Shown: positions 46,907-59,453, counted from the first letter of the stretch. The stretch is 64,000 nucleotides of DNA from Hofstenia miamia (GCA_004352715.1 SCFE01000037.1:1689420-1753419), one strand, 5' to 3'. The notes: generated by a model not told the origin, from the sequence alone. Translations and numbers: made by a program.

Positions 46907-47213
46907 GGAGAAACTAAATTTAAGTATAAAGAAGTAATATAAAAANNNNNNNNNNNNNNNNNNNNNNNNNNNNNNNNNNNNNNNNNNNNNNNNNNNNNNN
47001 NNNNNNNNNNNNNNNNNNNNNNNNNNNNNNNNNNNNNNNNNNNNNNNNNNNNNNNNNNNNNNNNNNNNNNNNNNNNNNNNNNNNNNNNNNNNNNNNNNNN
47101 NNNNNNNNNNNNNNNNNNNNNNNNNNNNNNNNNNNNNNNNNNNNNNNNNNNNNNNNNNNNNNNNNNNNNNNNNNNNNNNNNNNAAATTTAAGTATAAAGA
47201 AGTAATATAAAAA
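46871..47213. other. TA microsatellite followed by a 238-N gap with repeated edges
   Basis: A TA run at 46871-46900 precedes the gap at 46946-47183. The 30 bases before the gap (from 'aaatttaagtataaagaag') are repeated exactly after it, so the edges probably overlap and the gap size may be artificial. Confidence 0.8.
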
Positions 47214-47214
47214 A

Positions 47215-47920
47215 CAAAAAACAATATGGTGACATATACCTCATAATTCAAAGGCGGTTACAGGGGGGGGGTAACTCTAAAATAAGAATAGTTTGTTAAA
47301 GTGGTGCAAAAAATTGGAAACCAAATTCATTTGTTCCTAAAATGTTGCCGCAAATTCAACAATATGGGCGGACTTCATCGACACGCACCTTCTCCAAAAT
47401 TACAAGAAAAACGTCTGTGACTTCTCAAAACTCAGCACAATTTTTCGTAATTTAAAAATGTCATTGATTTTAGCAAGATTTTTTGCATTTTGGGCTGTAT
47501 GATTTTCTTGAATTTGTCAAAGTTTTCTACAAAATTTGACGACATTCATAATTGTATGTAAACGTTTTGTACATTACTTGATTCTATATCATTAAAAATG
47601 CACTAAAAATTTCTCATTTGTAGTGCACAATAAAATCATATAAATTGAAATACATAATGTATTCAATTTAGTGCATATTTCCGTGAAAAATATTACACAA
47701 AAATACGGTTTTTTCTAAAAATTAACCTATTTTGTTGAAGAATTTGATACAATATCACGCAATTGCCCACTATCAATATTACTACTTTGGGCTAAAACAA
47801 TGAAATAATTAAAATCTATAAAAATTTCTGTTGGGTCTTGCGATGCACAAATAGAATATTTACATTTTTGGACCCAGTAAATGATGAAGTTCAAGCTGTT
47901 CAAGCATAGTTTTGATTTTT
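47215..47920. other. AT-rich stretch with nothing recognisable
   Basis: A run of nine G at about 47262-47270 is the only notable composition feature. Confidence 0.35.
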
Positions 47921-47926
47921 ACCCAG

Positions 47927-48126
47927 CCGTATTACTAAATTATGCACTTAGCATTTTATTTTCCATTGGGCCACCTTTAAAAAATATTTTTGTATTCGCC
48001 GACATAATTATATCATATTTCATCAACCAGGTAATTGAACACTATTCCCGATACATTGACATGAGCTTGTTGGCTGCTCTTAGGTTCAATCCGCTAATGA
48101 ATGTACAAATCACTCTCTATCATTGA
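47927..48126 (+). CDS. Candidate exon, unrecognised
   Basis: After the acceptor gatttttacccag at 47926 the frame VLLNYALSILFSIGPPLKN, IFVFADIIISYFINQ is open. It can end at CAG|GTAATT (48030, phase 0) or read on as VIEHYSRYIDMSLLAAL to a stop at 48126. Helical and hydrophobic. The second reading faintly recalls the C-terminal region of the repair protein MMS22L, but that is from memory and weak. Confidence 0.28.
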
Positions 48127-48290
48127 GCGGTAAAAAATGTCAATTGTGCTAAGTGAAGATAACGTTTTACAAATTGGGATTTGATTGGTTGGCTGCTATC
48201 GCATAAAATTGATAAGAAACAAATTCACTCTGCAACTGTTAGAAAGAATCAAAGTGATCATAATTTATAACCATTGCATATTTTTTACAG

Positions 48291-48605
48291 GTAATTCGTA
48301 CAACCAATAACTTAACAAAGGAAGCAATTCTCCTCGACGTCACATTATGTATATCTGCTAAATCAATAGTTTTGCTTAATCAACCTCCTTACATAAAAGT
48401 TGCTGTGATTTGGTGTAAATATAATGATTTTAAATATAGATTTTTACATTTCACGAGCCTAGGATTACAAAGTTCTAAATGCATTTTGAGTAGATTTGAG
48501 AAAACAGTAGTTGAAAGTTTGGAATTAAGTGTCCAAATCAAAATGATATTTTTTATATCTTTTCTTGTTGGTCAAGATAATCAGTGTACAAATGAACATT
48601 TTTAA
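48291..48605 (+). CDS. Candidate terminal exon, unrecognised
   Basis: After the strong acceptor catattttttacag the frame runs 104 codons to TAA: VIRTTNNLTKEAILLDVTLC, ISAKSIVLLNQPPYIKVAV, IWCKYNDFKYRFLHF, and so on. It begins in phase 0, compatible with the CAG|GTAATT donor at 48030. It is long for chance at this base composition. No domain recognised. Confidence 0.33.
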   Translation, partial: VIRTTNNLTKEAILLDVTLCISAKSIVLLNQPPYIKVAVIWCKYNDFKYRFLHFTSLGLQSSKCILSRFEKTVVESLELSVQIKMIFFISFLVGQDNQCTNEHF

Positions 48606-48609
48606 TGAA

Positions 48610-51270
48610 ATTTTAATATCAATTACTTTTCTATAAGAGTAAGATAAAAAAATTGTTTTCAGATAGAACTTGATAACTCCAAAATATTAGGTTTATGTTT
48701 AGAATTACAATATTTTATTTGCAATTTTGTAAGAAAATGTTGAACAAGACAAAAATATGAATTTGTTACAAACTATAAATAAAATAAATAAAAATAACAA
48801 CAAAAAAAACTTTGTAACATTGTTTATCACTATTTGATTAATGACAAAGATAACGAGATTTTATATGGATATTTAAAAATTTTTTCAAAACATCGCAAGT
48901 TTATTAACATTTATTGTTAAATGAAAGAGAGCAAAACTTATAAAAATAGGATTTGACAAATACATAATATAAGAAAACATGGTAGAATTTACATTAAAAA
49001 ATATATTTTGTTATCATATGCAGTAAACCTCCCATTCGAACTTTGTAATTCTAGGCAAGCGATATGTTTAGCATTAGATGACATGGGTAAATATATACAA
49101 AAGCATTTTCTGCTAGAATCAGTTCGCTGCACACATCATTTGTAGCATGACAAAAACGCACGTCGTATTCTACCAAATAACAAAATCGATGCTAGTAAGC
49201 ATAGAGGTAACCGTTATGTTTATCCAGTTTAGCGTTTGTTGCTATTTCGAAGTCTATAATCAGAGGGAGTATAGTATGTAAAGTTTTGCTGCTGAAACGG
49301 GCAGGAGAACATGAAGCTTGACAATATAAGTGAACATAATCTTTGTTAGCACAAGTTGAGAAAAAATACGAAATTTACTAAATTTTAAAGAATTCCACAT
49401 TGTTGATGTTAAATATCGGATGAAATACGAAATAAAATAACAAAATTTAGGAGTTAGCGATTGTTACATCTAATTTGGTTAATTCATAAAAATACTTAAA
49501 TGACAATGCAAATACCAAGGAGTAAAGTCTATATTTGAAATAAATGTCATGATAATGTGTTGTCTGGAGACTGTATGCCTCCTTAGGGCTATTTATAACG
49601 GTCTATGTCACGTCAAATGAGAAAAAATTAATTAATTGGAAAACCATAAGTCGCTTATAAGCTAATTTACAATATTGCCTCTGATTGGCTGACGAAATTT
49701 AATTTCCAAATACGTCCAATCTTTACATAGATGACAAATGCATTTCTGATAATATTCTGAGAGCTTTTAAAAAGTTGTACATTTAAACAGTTAATCCACT
49801 TTTATACAATAAATTGTGTTAAAATAAGTCAAAGTTTTAATAAATGTACTCGGCTTTTTATATAATAAACAATTAACTTTAACTATCTTAAATCCTTGGT
49901 CATAAACTTATTTAATTGAAGTCCATTTCATCCAAGCTGTTTAAAATTTAGTCGAAAATGTTGAGAAATAGAATAGCAAGTGACCATGTGAGTGAAAGGC
50001 TCCGCGATTTTTTTTAAATGTATCGAAAAAATATACACAAAAAAGCATTTAAAGACCTTAGTTTTTAAATTTTTTACCGAACTTTTTTTGATTTAATAAA
50101 AAAGGCAAGTTTGAAAAGTCGACGAGGGACACTCCACCTTATCAAACTGTCAACAAAGACTATAAAAAATAGACTTTCCATAAAAAGTATAGAACTGTTA
50201 GATTAATTGATCAAATACGAAACGACATGCGGAAATTCAAGTTACTTAATATTTAATTGTGTACACCTATAGTGTAATTTTAATCTTTCTTTTAACATGT
50301 GCTTAGTGTAGCTTAGTTTGTAGAACTTGTACATATGTATATAATTTATTGTTGTACATTGGGCAAATCAAAATTTATATTGTACAAATACAAACGAAAT
50401 AAAGCTATTAAGAGTTATTGATTGTTGACAATTGACCTAGCGTTAAAAATTGATAATTGATTGATTTAGCTGCCACATTCAATTCAATTATCAATTAGCA
50501 GTTATTGCGAGGCGCTCTTTAGGAGGTACATTCCAATTTTGTGCCAAAAAACTTAGGCTAAAATGGTGATTTAAACAAAAAGCCTTAGAGAAATATATAT
50601 TGTAAAACTTAACCATATAAATATCAATTTACATGATTTTATACATCGCCCACCTTAAATTTCTTGATGGCTTTGTGAAACTCAACATCAAAAATGTATA
50701 CAAAAGACCCTTTTCCAAAAATTGAGAAATTCTCAAAAAGAGAGTTGGCCTACGACCCCTTTCCACCTTAATCCCGCCAGATATCCAACGTTAATGTTTT
50801 TTGATTCAACTAACAACACCCCTCGTGAAAATGTACACGGTCTAAACCCTAAGCTTAAACTTAAGCACTTATAAACCAAGATCGGTTGGTTGTATCGTAT
50901 TCTTTGAAAATAAGTTTTTGAAAAAAAAAAGGTTTCTAGCTATCAATAATAAATAATTGATAAGTGACGTAGCAGGGTAATAATTGATTGATAATTGACT
51001 GTCTCTTGTAAATTGAAGTCCAAAGAGACTAAAAAGTATTTGACAAACGATGACTTTACTTTGAATTTAGTTTTCTGATTATTCCCCTTGTCTACATTAG
51101 AGTTATTTGTTCAACAGAATTTACACGATTTATTACAATTTTAAATAGTGTAAATTTACGACTAAATCATTAAGTGTAATAATTTTATAAAAATATTGTA
51201 AGCAGTTTCCCAATTTCTTAATATTGAAAAACCAAAATTATTCTAGATTCATTCTGCTGAAGTATATTGT
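48610..51270. other. 2.6 kb of AT-rich sequence with nothing recognisable
   Basis: No open frames, element ends or tandem repeats recognised. Short 'aattgataattgattg' words recur near 50440-50500 and 50945-50990. Confidence 0.4.
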
Positions 51271-51278
51271 AACTAAAT

Positions 51279-51405
51279 TGAATTTGAGTGATAATTACGT
51301 GCTATTATTAGTGACTTTGTGCTTCATGCAAAACCATATGCTAAAATGAAATTAATTTAAAATTTAAAGCATTTAAAGATATTTGTGCATGGTAAACATT
51401 AAAGA
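51279..51405 (-). repeat. Dispersed repeat, short copy 3
   Basis: About 127 bp ('gtgataattacgtgctatta' through 'ggtaaacattaaagaaa') match 52408-52526 in the same orientation, and 15520-15640 inverted. It is cut off on both sides. Confidence 0.7.
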
Positions 51406-52351
51406 AAAGTGGAAAACGTACTCTTCCTTTATTAAGTCGAAAAAAGGATTTTGAAAAGCAGGAATGGAACGAGTATTCGCCTTCGAAATTTCAAATATTC
51501 AAATAACTTTGATTTCAAAGAAAAACATCAGAAAAAACGAAGGCATAAAAATTCTCGTATAAATATAAAATTATTGCTGTTTTACTAACTTGTTCTGCTA
51601 TATTTTGTTATTTTAAGCAGGAATACTTGTGTAAAACTTTGATTTGATTCTTTCAATGGCTTACACATACATTGATATTATCGAACAAAACGGAAAACAC
51701 TGAGACAGTTAACTCAACCCCTACACGGTACCGGAAAATCACACATGAACGCAGATTAACAAATAAATCAAAAATAGAAAAAGGCGAGAAAAAAGACTTC
51801 TCATAATAATTTTAGAACTTTCTTAAGTTTCAAGAATCCAGTATTGAACTTTCTTACAATATTGATATGTTGAGCACTACTTTCTTATAAACCAAAGCAT
51901 ATAATAAATAACTTGTAATTTGTTTAATCAAATAACATTTCAACACCCTTTCAAATCATATAACCTGTTAAATCGAATCTATTATAATACAAATATATGT
52001 CTGATATTTTTTCTCCAAACATTCTGCAAACAAGCAAATTATTTAACAATTGCATCTACTAAACTAAATTATCCATGATTACACTTGAAGTAAGTTAATA
52101 AAAACAGGTAATAACGGTATTTAATTGTTCCCTTGCCGATTCCGAATTCACATTGTTGTTTATTTACTTTAGGAGAAGAGCTAAGCCAACCTCAAAGGGA
52201 ATCCTACTTTTGTTTAAAGTCAAGAAAGTGATTAACAAATTAATATACATAAAATCTTTTCTTGTCTTTGGTGATGCGGAAATATTTATTTAATTGTCAA
52301 CATAGCATGCTATTATTTTGGAAATTTTATATTGCTAAATTACAATTCGGT

Positions 52352-52775
52352 GAATCGCTGACATTTTTACTGCTGGGAGCATTTTGAGCAAATCAATTGG
52401 ATTTGAGTGATAATTACGTGCTATTATTAGTGACTTTGTGCTTCATGCAAAACCATATGCTAAAATGAAATTAATTTAAAATTTAAAGCATTTAAAGATA
52501 TTTGTGCATGGTAAACATTAAAGAAATTAATTTGATGAGTAATTGCTTAAGAGCGTAACAAATTCTGACATTTTAACATCCTACATAAAATATGATTATA
52601 AGACGTAGAATTCTACATTCCACATAAATGTTCATATACATGATATATTTCAAAATGTTTGACTTACTAACTAGGAAATAGTTCACAAAATTCAGTTGAA
52701 AACTTTTCTACACTATATGAATAGAATTGAAGGACGTTGGAATATTGAGATCAAAATTATAATACTATGGATTTT
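52352..52775 (-). repeat. Dispersed repeat, copy 2 (inverted relative to 15.2-15.7 kb)
   Basis: 52352-52586 and about 52690-52775 match the reverse complement of 15455-15675 and 15197-15290. The central part differs: copy 1 has the candidate exon region, and this copy has about 100 unrelated bases. Confidence 0.7.
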
Positions 52776-52779
52776 CGGA

Positions 52780-53185
52780 AAAAGGGAAATAAATCTATAG
52801 ATGGAACATATTCACATATTCAAACATATCAGACTTCTCGAAGATCCGAGTTTTTGAAGAGTTGACGAGAGCCTAGCTTGATCAGAGTAGTAGTTATACA
52901 ACTACCACAAAAAGAGCTTTTTTTAAACGAAGATAGTTAATTTGGTCATGGAACATATTCTCAATTTCTCACTCAATACATCTTTCAGATAATTTTATTT
53001 TAGCAACGATTATTCTATATTAATAAGAATGGTATTTAAAAAAACTTCCACTATGAGTGGTTTTTCGACATAAGGACATGAGTATTCTCTACTTAAAAGA
53101 ATATATTAAATATAATTAACTGGAATTGCTCAAATTTATGTTTAAACTATTACAGCCAAACTTAGCTATTTTATTTGTACGACAA

Positions 53186-53186
<1 letters not shown>
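52780..53186. other. AT-rich stretch with nothing recognisable
   Basis: No coding or repeat signal seen before the TA microsatellite. Confidence 0.35.
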
Positions 53187-53228
<42 letters not shown>

Positions 53229-53252
53229 TATATATATATATATATATATACT
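53187..53252. repeat. TA microsatellite
   Basis: An almost uninterrupted TA run of about 65 bases with a single 'ttaata' interruption. Confidence 0.95.
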
Positions 53253-53695
53253 TCACTCAAACCTACCACATCGGACAGAAACGATAAAGTCGATTGCGGT
53301 TTAGTTTAAATTTACCCTCCATCTTCAATAACTTAAACTTCAATTGATCACGGTAACTGATGTTATGCTTTTAAACGAATTGCAACATACACCTTAGAAT
53401 CGAGTAATCCTTAAGAATTATGCGTGAAGAGGAAATTGGATATATCTCTTGATCACAAATTTTAATGATTTCATGCAATAATATTTAACCAGGGATTCTT
53501 CAGAGTCATGCATGGCAAAGACTTTTTGCCAACACTTGACAATGTACATTGACCTAAAAGACGCTTCAAGTTTTCTTATTTATAATCCTCTGGCTACTTG
53601 TCTTGAATGTGAATATTCTCCTTACTCCATTTTGTAGCTATATAAATAGAGATTATTTTTGATGATACGGGGAAGTATTCCAGAATTATTGTTAA

Positions 53696-54000
53696 TAGAG
53701 GTGTGCGCGGTGCGGATTCGGCCGCGGTTAACCGCGGTGCGGTTAAACTGCAGCAGCCACGTGCAGTGTCCGTAGCTGCCAATTTTCACAAACCAATTGA
53801 ATTTTGTAGTGCCACCTAGGGATAACTAATGTTTTGAATATATTGTTTCTTTAATTACATCGATTTACTTAGTTGAAATAAATTCAAAGTTAACTCATTA
53901 TTGTTTTTTGCGGTGCGGTTGGGAGTAGATTCCTTGCGGTGCGGATAAGAAAATTCGCTTGCGGTGCGGGTATATGAAACTGTACCCGCGCACACCTCTG
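53696..54000. mobile_element. hAT-type MITE, 305 bp
   Basis: Ends TAGAGGTGTGCGCGG and (reverse complement) CAGAGGTGTGCGCGG form terminal inverted repeats. They are flanked by a perfect 8-bp duplication ATTGTTAA (53688-53695 and 54001-54008). The subterminal regions carry repeated 'gcggtgcggtt' words, and the centre is AT-rich. No coding capacity: frames at 53594-53782 and 53890-54099 cross it by chance. Confidence 0.9.
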
Positions 54001-54009
54001 ATTGTTAAT

Positions 54010-54700
54010 CTCTAGCAGCTTTTGGAATATTTCGTACAGATTTGCCACTGCCCGTCTTTTCACTGCTTCAATTTGTCTTGGCGTACGCACATTACACACT
54101 ACTTCGACAACTATTCCATATCTCTAACTGCAAGTGTACACCGTTCTTTATCTTCATCAAAACGAGGTAAATAATTGTTCGAGGTAATTAAGCAGAAAAT
54201 TTGGAAACAATTTCTCTCAAATAACAAAGTATTTTATGATAAAATTGATTAAAATCCAATTCAATCACTATGCAGTACTACGTATACACATTCTTATAAG
54301 AGACGTTTTATTGAGTGCATTCATGCGATTCTACAATAAACATAAACGCAACACTGAAAATTGTAATGGAAAAGGTATGATTGACTTCATATAGCAGGTA
54401 AACAACTGTCATTAATGATTGAAAAAAATAAATGGTTAATATTACAACAACTTTTAAATTATGAACAGAATTTAGAGAAGAGGCCTCCAAAATATTGCAA
54501 CAAGTGATATTTTCGTAATTTATAACTAAATTCGACCATTAAACAAAAATAGTTTAGAATTTCAAATATTTCCACATGAACTAGAATTATATTAGCCATT
54601 TTTCCATTTTTAAGAAGTTTCCATTCTGTGTAACAAATAGTCATATTGTTTTTAAATTAATTTATTGGAAATGCTGTAAAATATCGTTTTAACTTGATGC
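54010..54700. other. AT-rich stretch with nothing recognisable
   Basis: Only short minus-strand frames without motifs. Confidence 0.35.
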
Positions 54701-54705
54701 CTTAC

Positions 54706-54767
54706 CTTTAAAAATGGTGGCAGTTGATTTCTAGTCAAGTTTACTTTTATGATTAACACGAACAATT
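54706..54767 (-). CDS. Weak candidate 62-nt exon
   Basis: The acceptor AAAACTTTTTTTACAG and the donor TTTAAAG|GTAAGG bound one open frame, LFVLIIKVNLTRNQLPPFLK. It starts in phase 1 and ends in phase 0. Splice signals are good but the block is short. It fits no chain here. Confidence 0.22.
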
Positions 54768-55103
54768 CTGTAAAAAAAGTTTTGGATCTTACTTCTTAAA
54801 CAGTATGAAACAGTGCCTCAACTTGTTGCAAAATACAACTACCTCGCATACATGTTAAAATGTTCAATTCATCTTCGTGCATTCAAATTAACCTCGTAAC
54901 ACGCCTATTCAGTTGCATGGTCTCTCAAATCCATTCTTTAAGCAAAACCTCATACCATAATGATATCGCCTTTAAGCTTATTTTTGGAACAAAGCTTAGG
55001 CTAACCTAAAAAATATTTCTTCATGTGAATCTTCAAATTTTACTTGTTTACAAAAGGTAATTAACTCAAAACTTCAAATTAATTGTGTTTCATCTACCTA
55101 CAG

Positions 55104-55297
55104 AATTAAAGTTGTTGAACTTGCTGAAAATTTCGTCAATTTTGTTTTTTGATAATAATGTATCTCTGCGAACCATATCTATTGAGATAAAATTAACTGC
55201 CGTGAAGTTCACTACATCATTTTATAAAAAAGTGTTGCTTAAATTGAAAGCAAGTCATTTTGCGAGAAAAGTTTCATACTTTAATCAGCATTCCTAA
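55104..55297 (+). CDS. Candidate terminal exon, unrecognised
   Basis: After the acceptor tttcatctacctacag the frame LKLLNLLKISSILFFDNNVS, LRTISIEIKLTAVKFTTSFY, KKVLLKLKASHFARKVSYFN runs to TAA at 55297. It needs one base from a preceding exon. The composition suggests helical repeats; no family recognised. Confidence 0.28.
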
Positions 55298-55299
55298 TA

Positions 55300-56205
55300 A
55301 TGTATCTATCATCTTCTCGCTTTACTAGGCTTTAACTTTACAGATGTGTGATCTTCTTTCTATTAACAATAATCAATAATTTCAAGAATGCTTAGACTCT
55401 TACCAACACATCAAGACCTCTCTCAGATATTTTTTGCTTGGAAATTCATGATTTTTAAAGGCCTTCATTCCCATTGAAAATAAAGTAAAACATTTAAAAG
55501 ATGTTGCAACACTTTTGAACCTATTCACCAAATGGTAACCTTACTTAAAAATATGATGTAAGAAAGTCTATTTACCTTGTACATTACTTATGGATATTTT
55601 GATGAAGATAAACAATATTTAGATAAAAATTCAGTTATTTAATTAACATTAAGATGTTGTACTACTCTTGAACGGGATTGTATGACATAAACTTTTATGG
55701 ACATATGCACCGTGTTTTGTGAAAAATTGTCACACTACGGACTAAAATTATGAATTAAAAACAGATTTCACAATTCAACTAACATTTTTACAAATGTTTG
55801 CAATTTGCTTTATTGGTAGTCTAAAATGGGAAAGTATTCAACAATAAACATCGTGGATAAGAAGGGCTACATCATCTTGTAGAATCCCTTCAACCAAATC
55901 GGAAGATGATCTACTGCCCTTTGATGAGGTTGCCGCAATTTAATTATAGTAAACAGACAGGAATCGGGAGTGTGATAGCTTCATTAGACAGATAGACTAT
56001 TAACCGATACGTTTAAAATTCATGTTGGTAAATAACACAATTCAGCCAGTGTATATATGTTATAGAAATATTGTGCAATTTGGCGGGTTGTCGTTGGGCT
56101 TACGATTAGATTTGGTATTCTTTCAATAAATAGATGAAATATCTAAATATTCTAGAGCTTTCACGAACCTAGGTAAGTACAATAGCAATTTAATAAATTC
56201 ACTGA
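55300..56205. other. AT-rich stretch with nothing recognisable
   Basis: No coding or repeat signal seen. Confidence 0.35.
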
Positions 56206-56209
56206 GTCT

Positions 56210-56530
56210 AACTCAGACTCTTCAACGAGCCGAAGTTTCTGAGCTCGGCTCGGCACGCCAATAAAATCTTTCAATGAGGCTCGTTTCAGCTCGATATTTT
56301 TTTTAAAAATATTGCGCTCTCAAAATTGTTTACATGGCTCTTCCCATTATGTAATAAACATTTCTAAAATTAGATTATAAGAAAGGCATATTGAATGAAA
56401 AAATGAGAAAAATCTGAATAATCAAATTAACAAGCACTACTATAAAGTTGCTTTTCTTAAAAACAACTCGTTTTGGGCTCGTTATATATCCAATACTCTG
56501 CTCAAGCTCGGCTCATTGACAAGTCTGATC
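56210..56530. mobile_element. Degenerate GAGCTCGGCTCG-type MITE
   Basis: The left side has 'acgagccgaag', 'gagctcggctcgg' and 'gaggctcgtttcagctcg'; the right side has 'ttttgggctcg' and 'gctcaagctcggctcattga'. Inverted subterminal words in an AT-rich setting resemble hAT MITEs. No clean target duplication was found. Confidence 0.45.
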
Positions 56531-56747
56531 TAATTAGATGTAATTTCAAGCAGATATTGAAATGAACTTGAATATGCTCCAGGCTGACGTGCCCATTTGA
56601 AACTCTGCACGAAACATATAAGTTTACACCTTTAAATTTTTAATAAGTTCTATAATTATCTGTATCAGCATTTCGGCAGGCAATAAAAACTACTGGACAA
56701 ATCTTGCAAAAAAATCCGAATTGATCCCTCTTCTTAAGGGGTGATAC

Positions 56748-57116
56748 CAGGGTGGCAATGGGTCAAAGAAAATTTGGTTCGGGTCGGGTTGTAGGTAAGA
56801 CTTGCTAAGGTCGGGTTGGGTCATTGGTCAAAATTTTGAAAATAGCCGGGTCAGAGAAATGTATTGTTTGAAGGATTTCCCTGAAATATTGTGGAAAACT
56901 AACCATGCATTTCCATTTAGTATACAATCTACTATGATATATAAAACCTACTTTTGAATTAATGTTAATGACATTGCTGCATGTTAGTTTTGTCAAACAT
57001 ATGCAAATACAACTCGGATCAAAAGCTGACTGACGGACACATGGGTCGTATCGGGTTATGGGTCAATTGTATGCGGGTCGGGTTGGGTCAAAATATTTGA
57101 CCCGTTTGCCACTCTG
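56748..57116. mobile_element. hAT-type MITE, 369 bp
   Basis: The left end CAGGGTGGCAATGGGTCAAA and the right end (reverse complement CAGAGTGGCAAACGGGTCAAA minus its last base) form about 20-bp inverted repeats. They are flanked by 8-bp duplications differing at one site (ggtgatac at 56740-56747, ggtgacac at 57117-57124). Subterminal 'gggtcgggttgggtc' words occur on both sides. No transposase is present. Confidence 0.88.
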
Positions 57117-57129
57117 GGTGACACGCTAC

Positions 57130-58690
57130 CAAATTTGCACGCAAAAAATATTTGACGAATGTTTGATATCAGGGTTGTTATTTTTAGAAAAAAACTTAAA
57201 GCATATAGTTTTATTAAATGTATTGAAAAGAAACAAAAAAACTAGCAAATTAATAAACAAAAGATAAATGCTAAATGAATATGCTTAAAATATTTTAGAA
57301 ATAAATTTAGGTCTCAATTAAATTTTCAGCCTTCACTTCGCATTTGATTGATTAGAAAACAAGGAAAATAAATAAACCTAAATTAACAAATAATAATCGA
57401 ACGTACTCATTGCAGACAAAAAGTCATTGAGAAAAACATGTCTTGGACAATGTGTTACTAGTTGGTCATCGTTTGGATTTAATCTTCTATAAAAGAAGCG
57501 CCGTTTATGATATTGTGTAGAAACTTCATTACTTTTTAAGTTAGTCGAAAAGAATAATATTATATAGGTATGATCATTTTTGAATACACTTATTTGTAGA
57601 CTATTCCAAGCCTATACATCATTATTTGACGTCCAGCACATAGTTTATTGGAAGAAATCTGCTTCATGCTTTCTCGAGAATCAGATCGAAAAGTAAAAAA
57701 AGAAATGTTTCCTTAGCAGATAATTTGTGTGTACAGTAGGAGGGCTATTAATAAATTTCCGAATATTTTGCCTCTGAACCTTTGAAGTGCTTCCATTTCA
57801 CGAAAAATGAGGAGTGTAAAATCTTGACCAATTTGAAACACGTTTAGGGGTGACGCAAGCTCATTAAACATTTTCAATATTACAGTTAATTGTGAGGTAA
57901 CATAACTACTTTTAGGTATCTCATTAGCACTTAACATACAAATGACAGTGAATTGTAATTGAAGACAAAAATATCGATACCTACATTAAGAATGATTCTG
58001 TATCCTCTCAGAATTCAGAAATTTTGCATCCATACATTCATTTTTATCAAATATTTTTGAAAATGTGCATTAATTCAATTGATCAATTTACACTTAAATG
58101 TTTTTTATGTATTTGCATTTATACGTTTGCCACATCTTTAACTGAACAGAATATTCGAAATAATGAGTTTCCATTCAAATTTCTTATTAATTAAGCATTG
58201 TAGGGGCGAGAACTCCCTCTGCTAGGCAAACATTTTTTTCTCTACATATAGCATCACAAAAGTTTGCGAAGAAAAATTTCAAAAAGCATCAGTTTCTGTA
58301 ATTCGGCAAGTAGAAATCTGTTGGTCAATTGCTGGAATTCCAACTAAACCTAGCCAGTACTCCAGCAGGAAGATTGAGAATCTATTCTTGTAATTGACTT
58401 AACGAGCAGTAATCAAAGGAAAAGGCTTAACTTCTCCACATTGCTCATTTCAACGTGGTGAACAGCAGAACACCAGTGAAATTATTATCAGAAGTTGATT
58501 TGTTGGGTCAATCCCCTAACACCAGGCAACTTAAAACACTTGGCCCTACCTCATGCATCAAGCATGATAGATGCTGAAATCCAAATACAGAAAATAAATT
58601 TAGCTATTTTGATCTCAGTTCAACCTTGAAATAGCGGAGGTTAGCCAATTACGACAACTGATTTAGCAAAGGTTGATATCAAAATAATTC
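57130..58690. other. AT-rich stretch with nothing recognisable
   Basis: Short frames on both strands lack motifs and splice context. No repeats recognised. Confidence 0.35.
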
Positions 58691-58694
58691 TTGG

Positions 58695-58954
58695 CAGTGG
58701 CGCGTTAGGATTTTTAAAACGGGGGGGGGCTGACCCCTTTTTTACAGAAAAAAATTGGAAGAAATGTTTTTTTGAAAAGAAATAAGCTTACACAAAACGC
58801 AATCGTTTGCTTTTAGCAGCAAATCGATTGATAACATCTTGAATTTACTTGAACTATTTTCAATTTTGAGCAAAAGAGAACATTTTTCATAAAGGTTCGC
58901 AATTGGCCCCAAAAAAGGGAGGGGGAGGACGATCGCCCCGTAAACGCGCCACTG
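58695..58954. mobile_element. hAT-type MITE, 260 bp
   Basis: Ends CAGTGGCGCGTT and (reverse complement) CAGTGGCGCGTTT are near-perfect inverted repeats. They are flanked by a perfect 8-bp duplication ATTCTTGG (58687-58694 and 58955-58962). A run of nine G and a GGGAGGGGGAGG tract lie inside the ends. Confidence 0.9.
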
Positions 58955-59453
58955 ATTCTTGGCGCTACTTGCTTCACAGGCAGCTAGACACAACTTGAAA
59001 ATACTTGCTTTATTATTGCCCTCAACGTTAAATCCAAGTAGCTAGATTGTGTAAGAACCTAGGCAATTTGTTTTATCTTTAAGAACTGATTTTTCTGAAT
59101 TTGCTGCATTATGATTAAAATTTGGCTGCACAGCGGTAAAAATTCTGAAAGTTTCAAAGAATATTGAAAGAGATGAAGCACTGAAATGAGTTCAGAGACG
59201 AATAGAACAACAATGCAATGAATCTTTTTTCGTGTTTGGAATACAATACAGCATGTGTCTATGTTTAGAATAACGTTGTTTTTGATAATAATAACTTCAT
59301 TGCTCAGCAATAAAATGGGAAAGACCTTAGGGGTGCAAAATGCACCCCAAACATCTTCCAATCAGTAACAAAGTAAACGACGACGAAGTGTTAAACATGT
59401 TTTAAGCACGAAGCACCTCGTATTTTTTCGAGCCAACGCTGCTTGATAGTGTG

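Noticed and set aside
53890-54099. Minus-strand 69-residue frame
   Set aside because: It crosses the right border of a MITE with exact target duplications, so it is chance coding.
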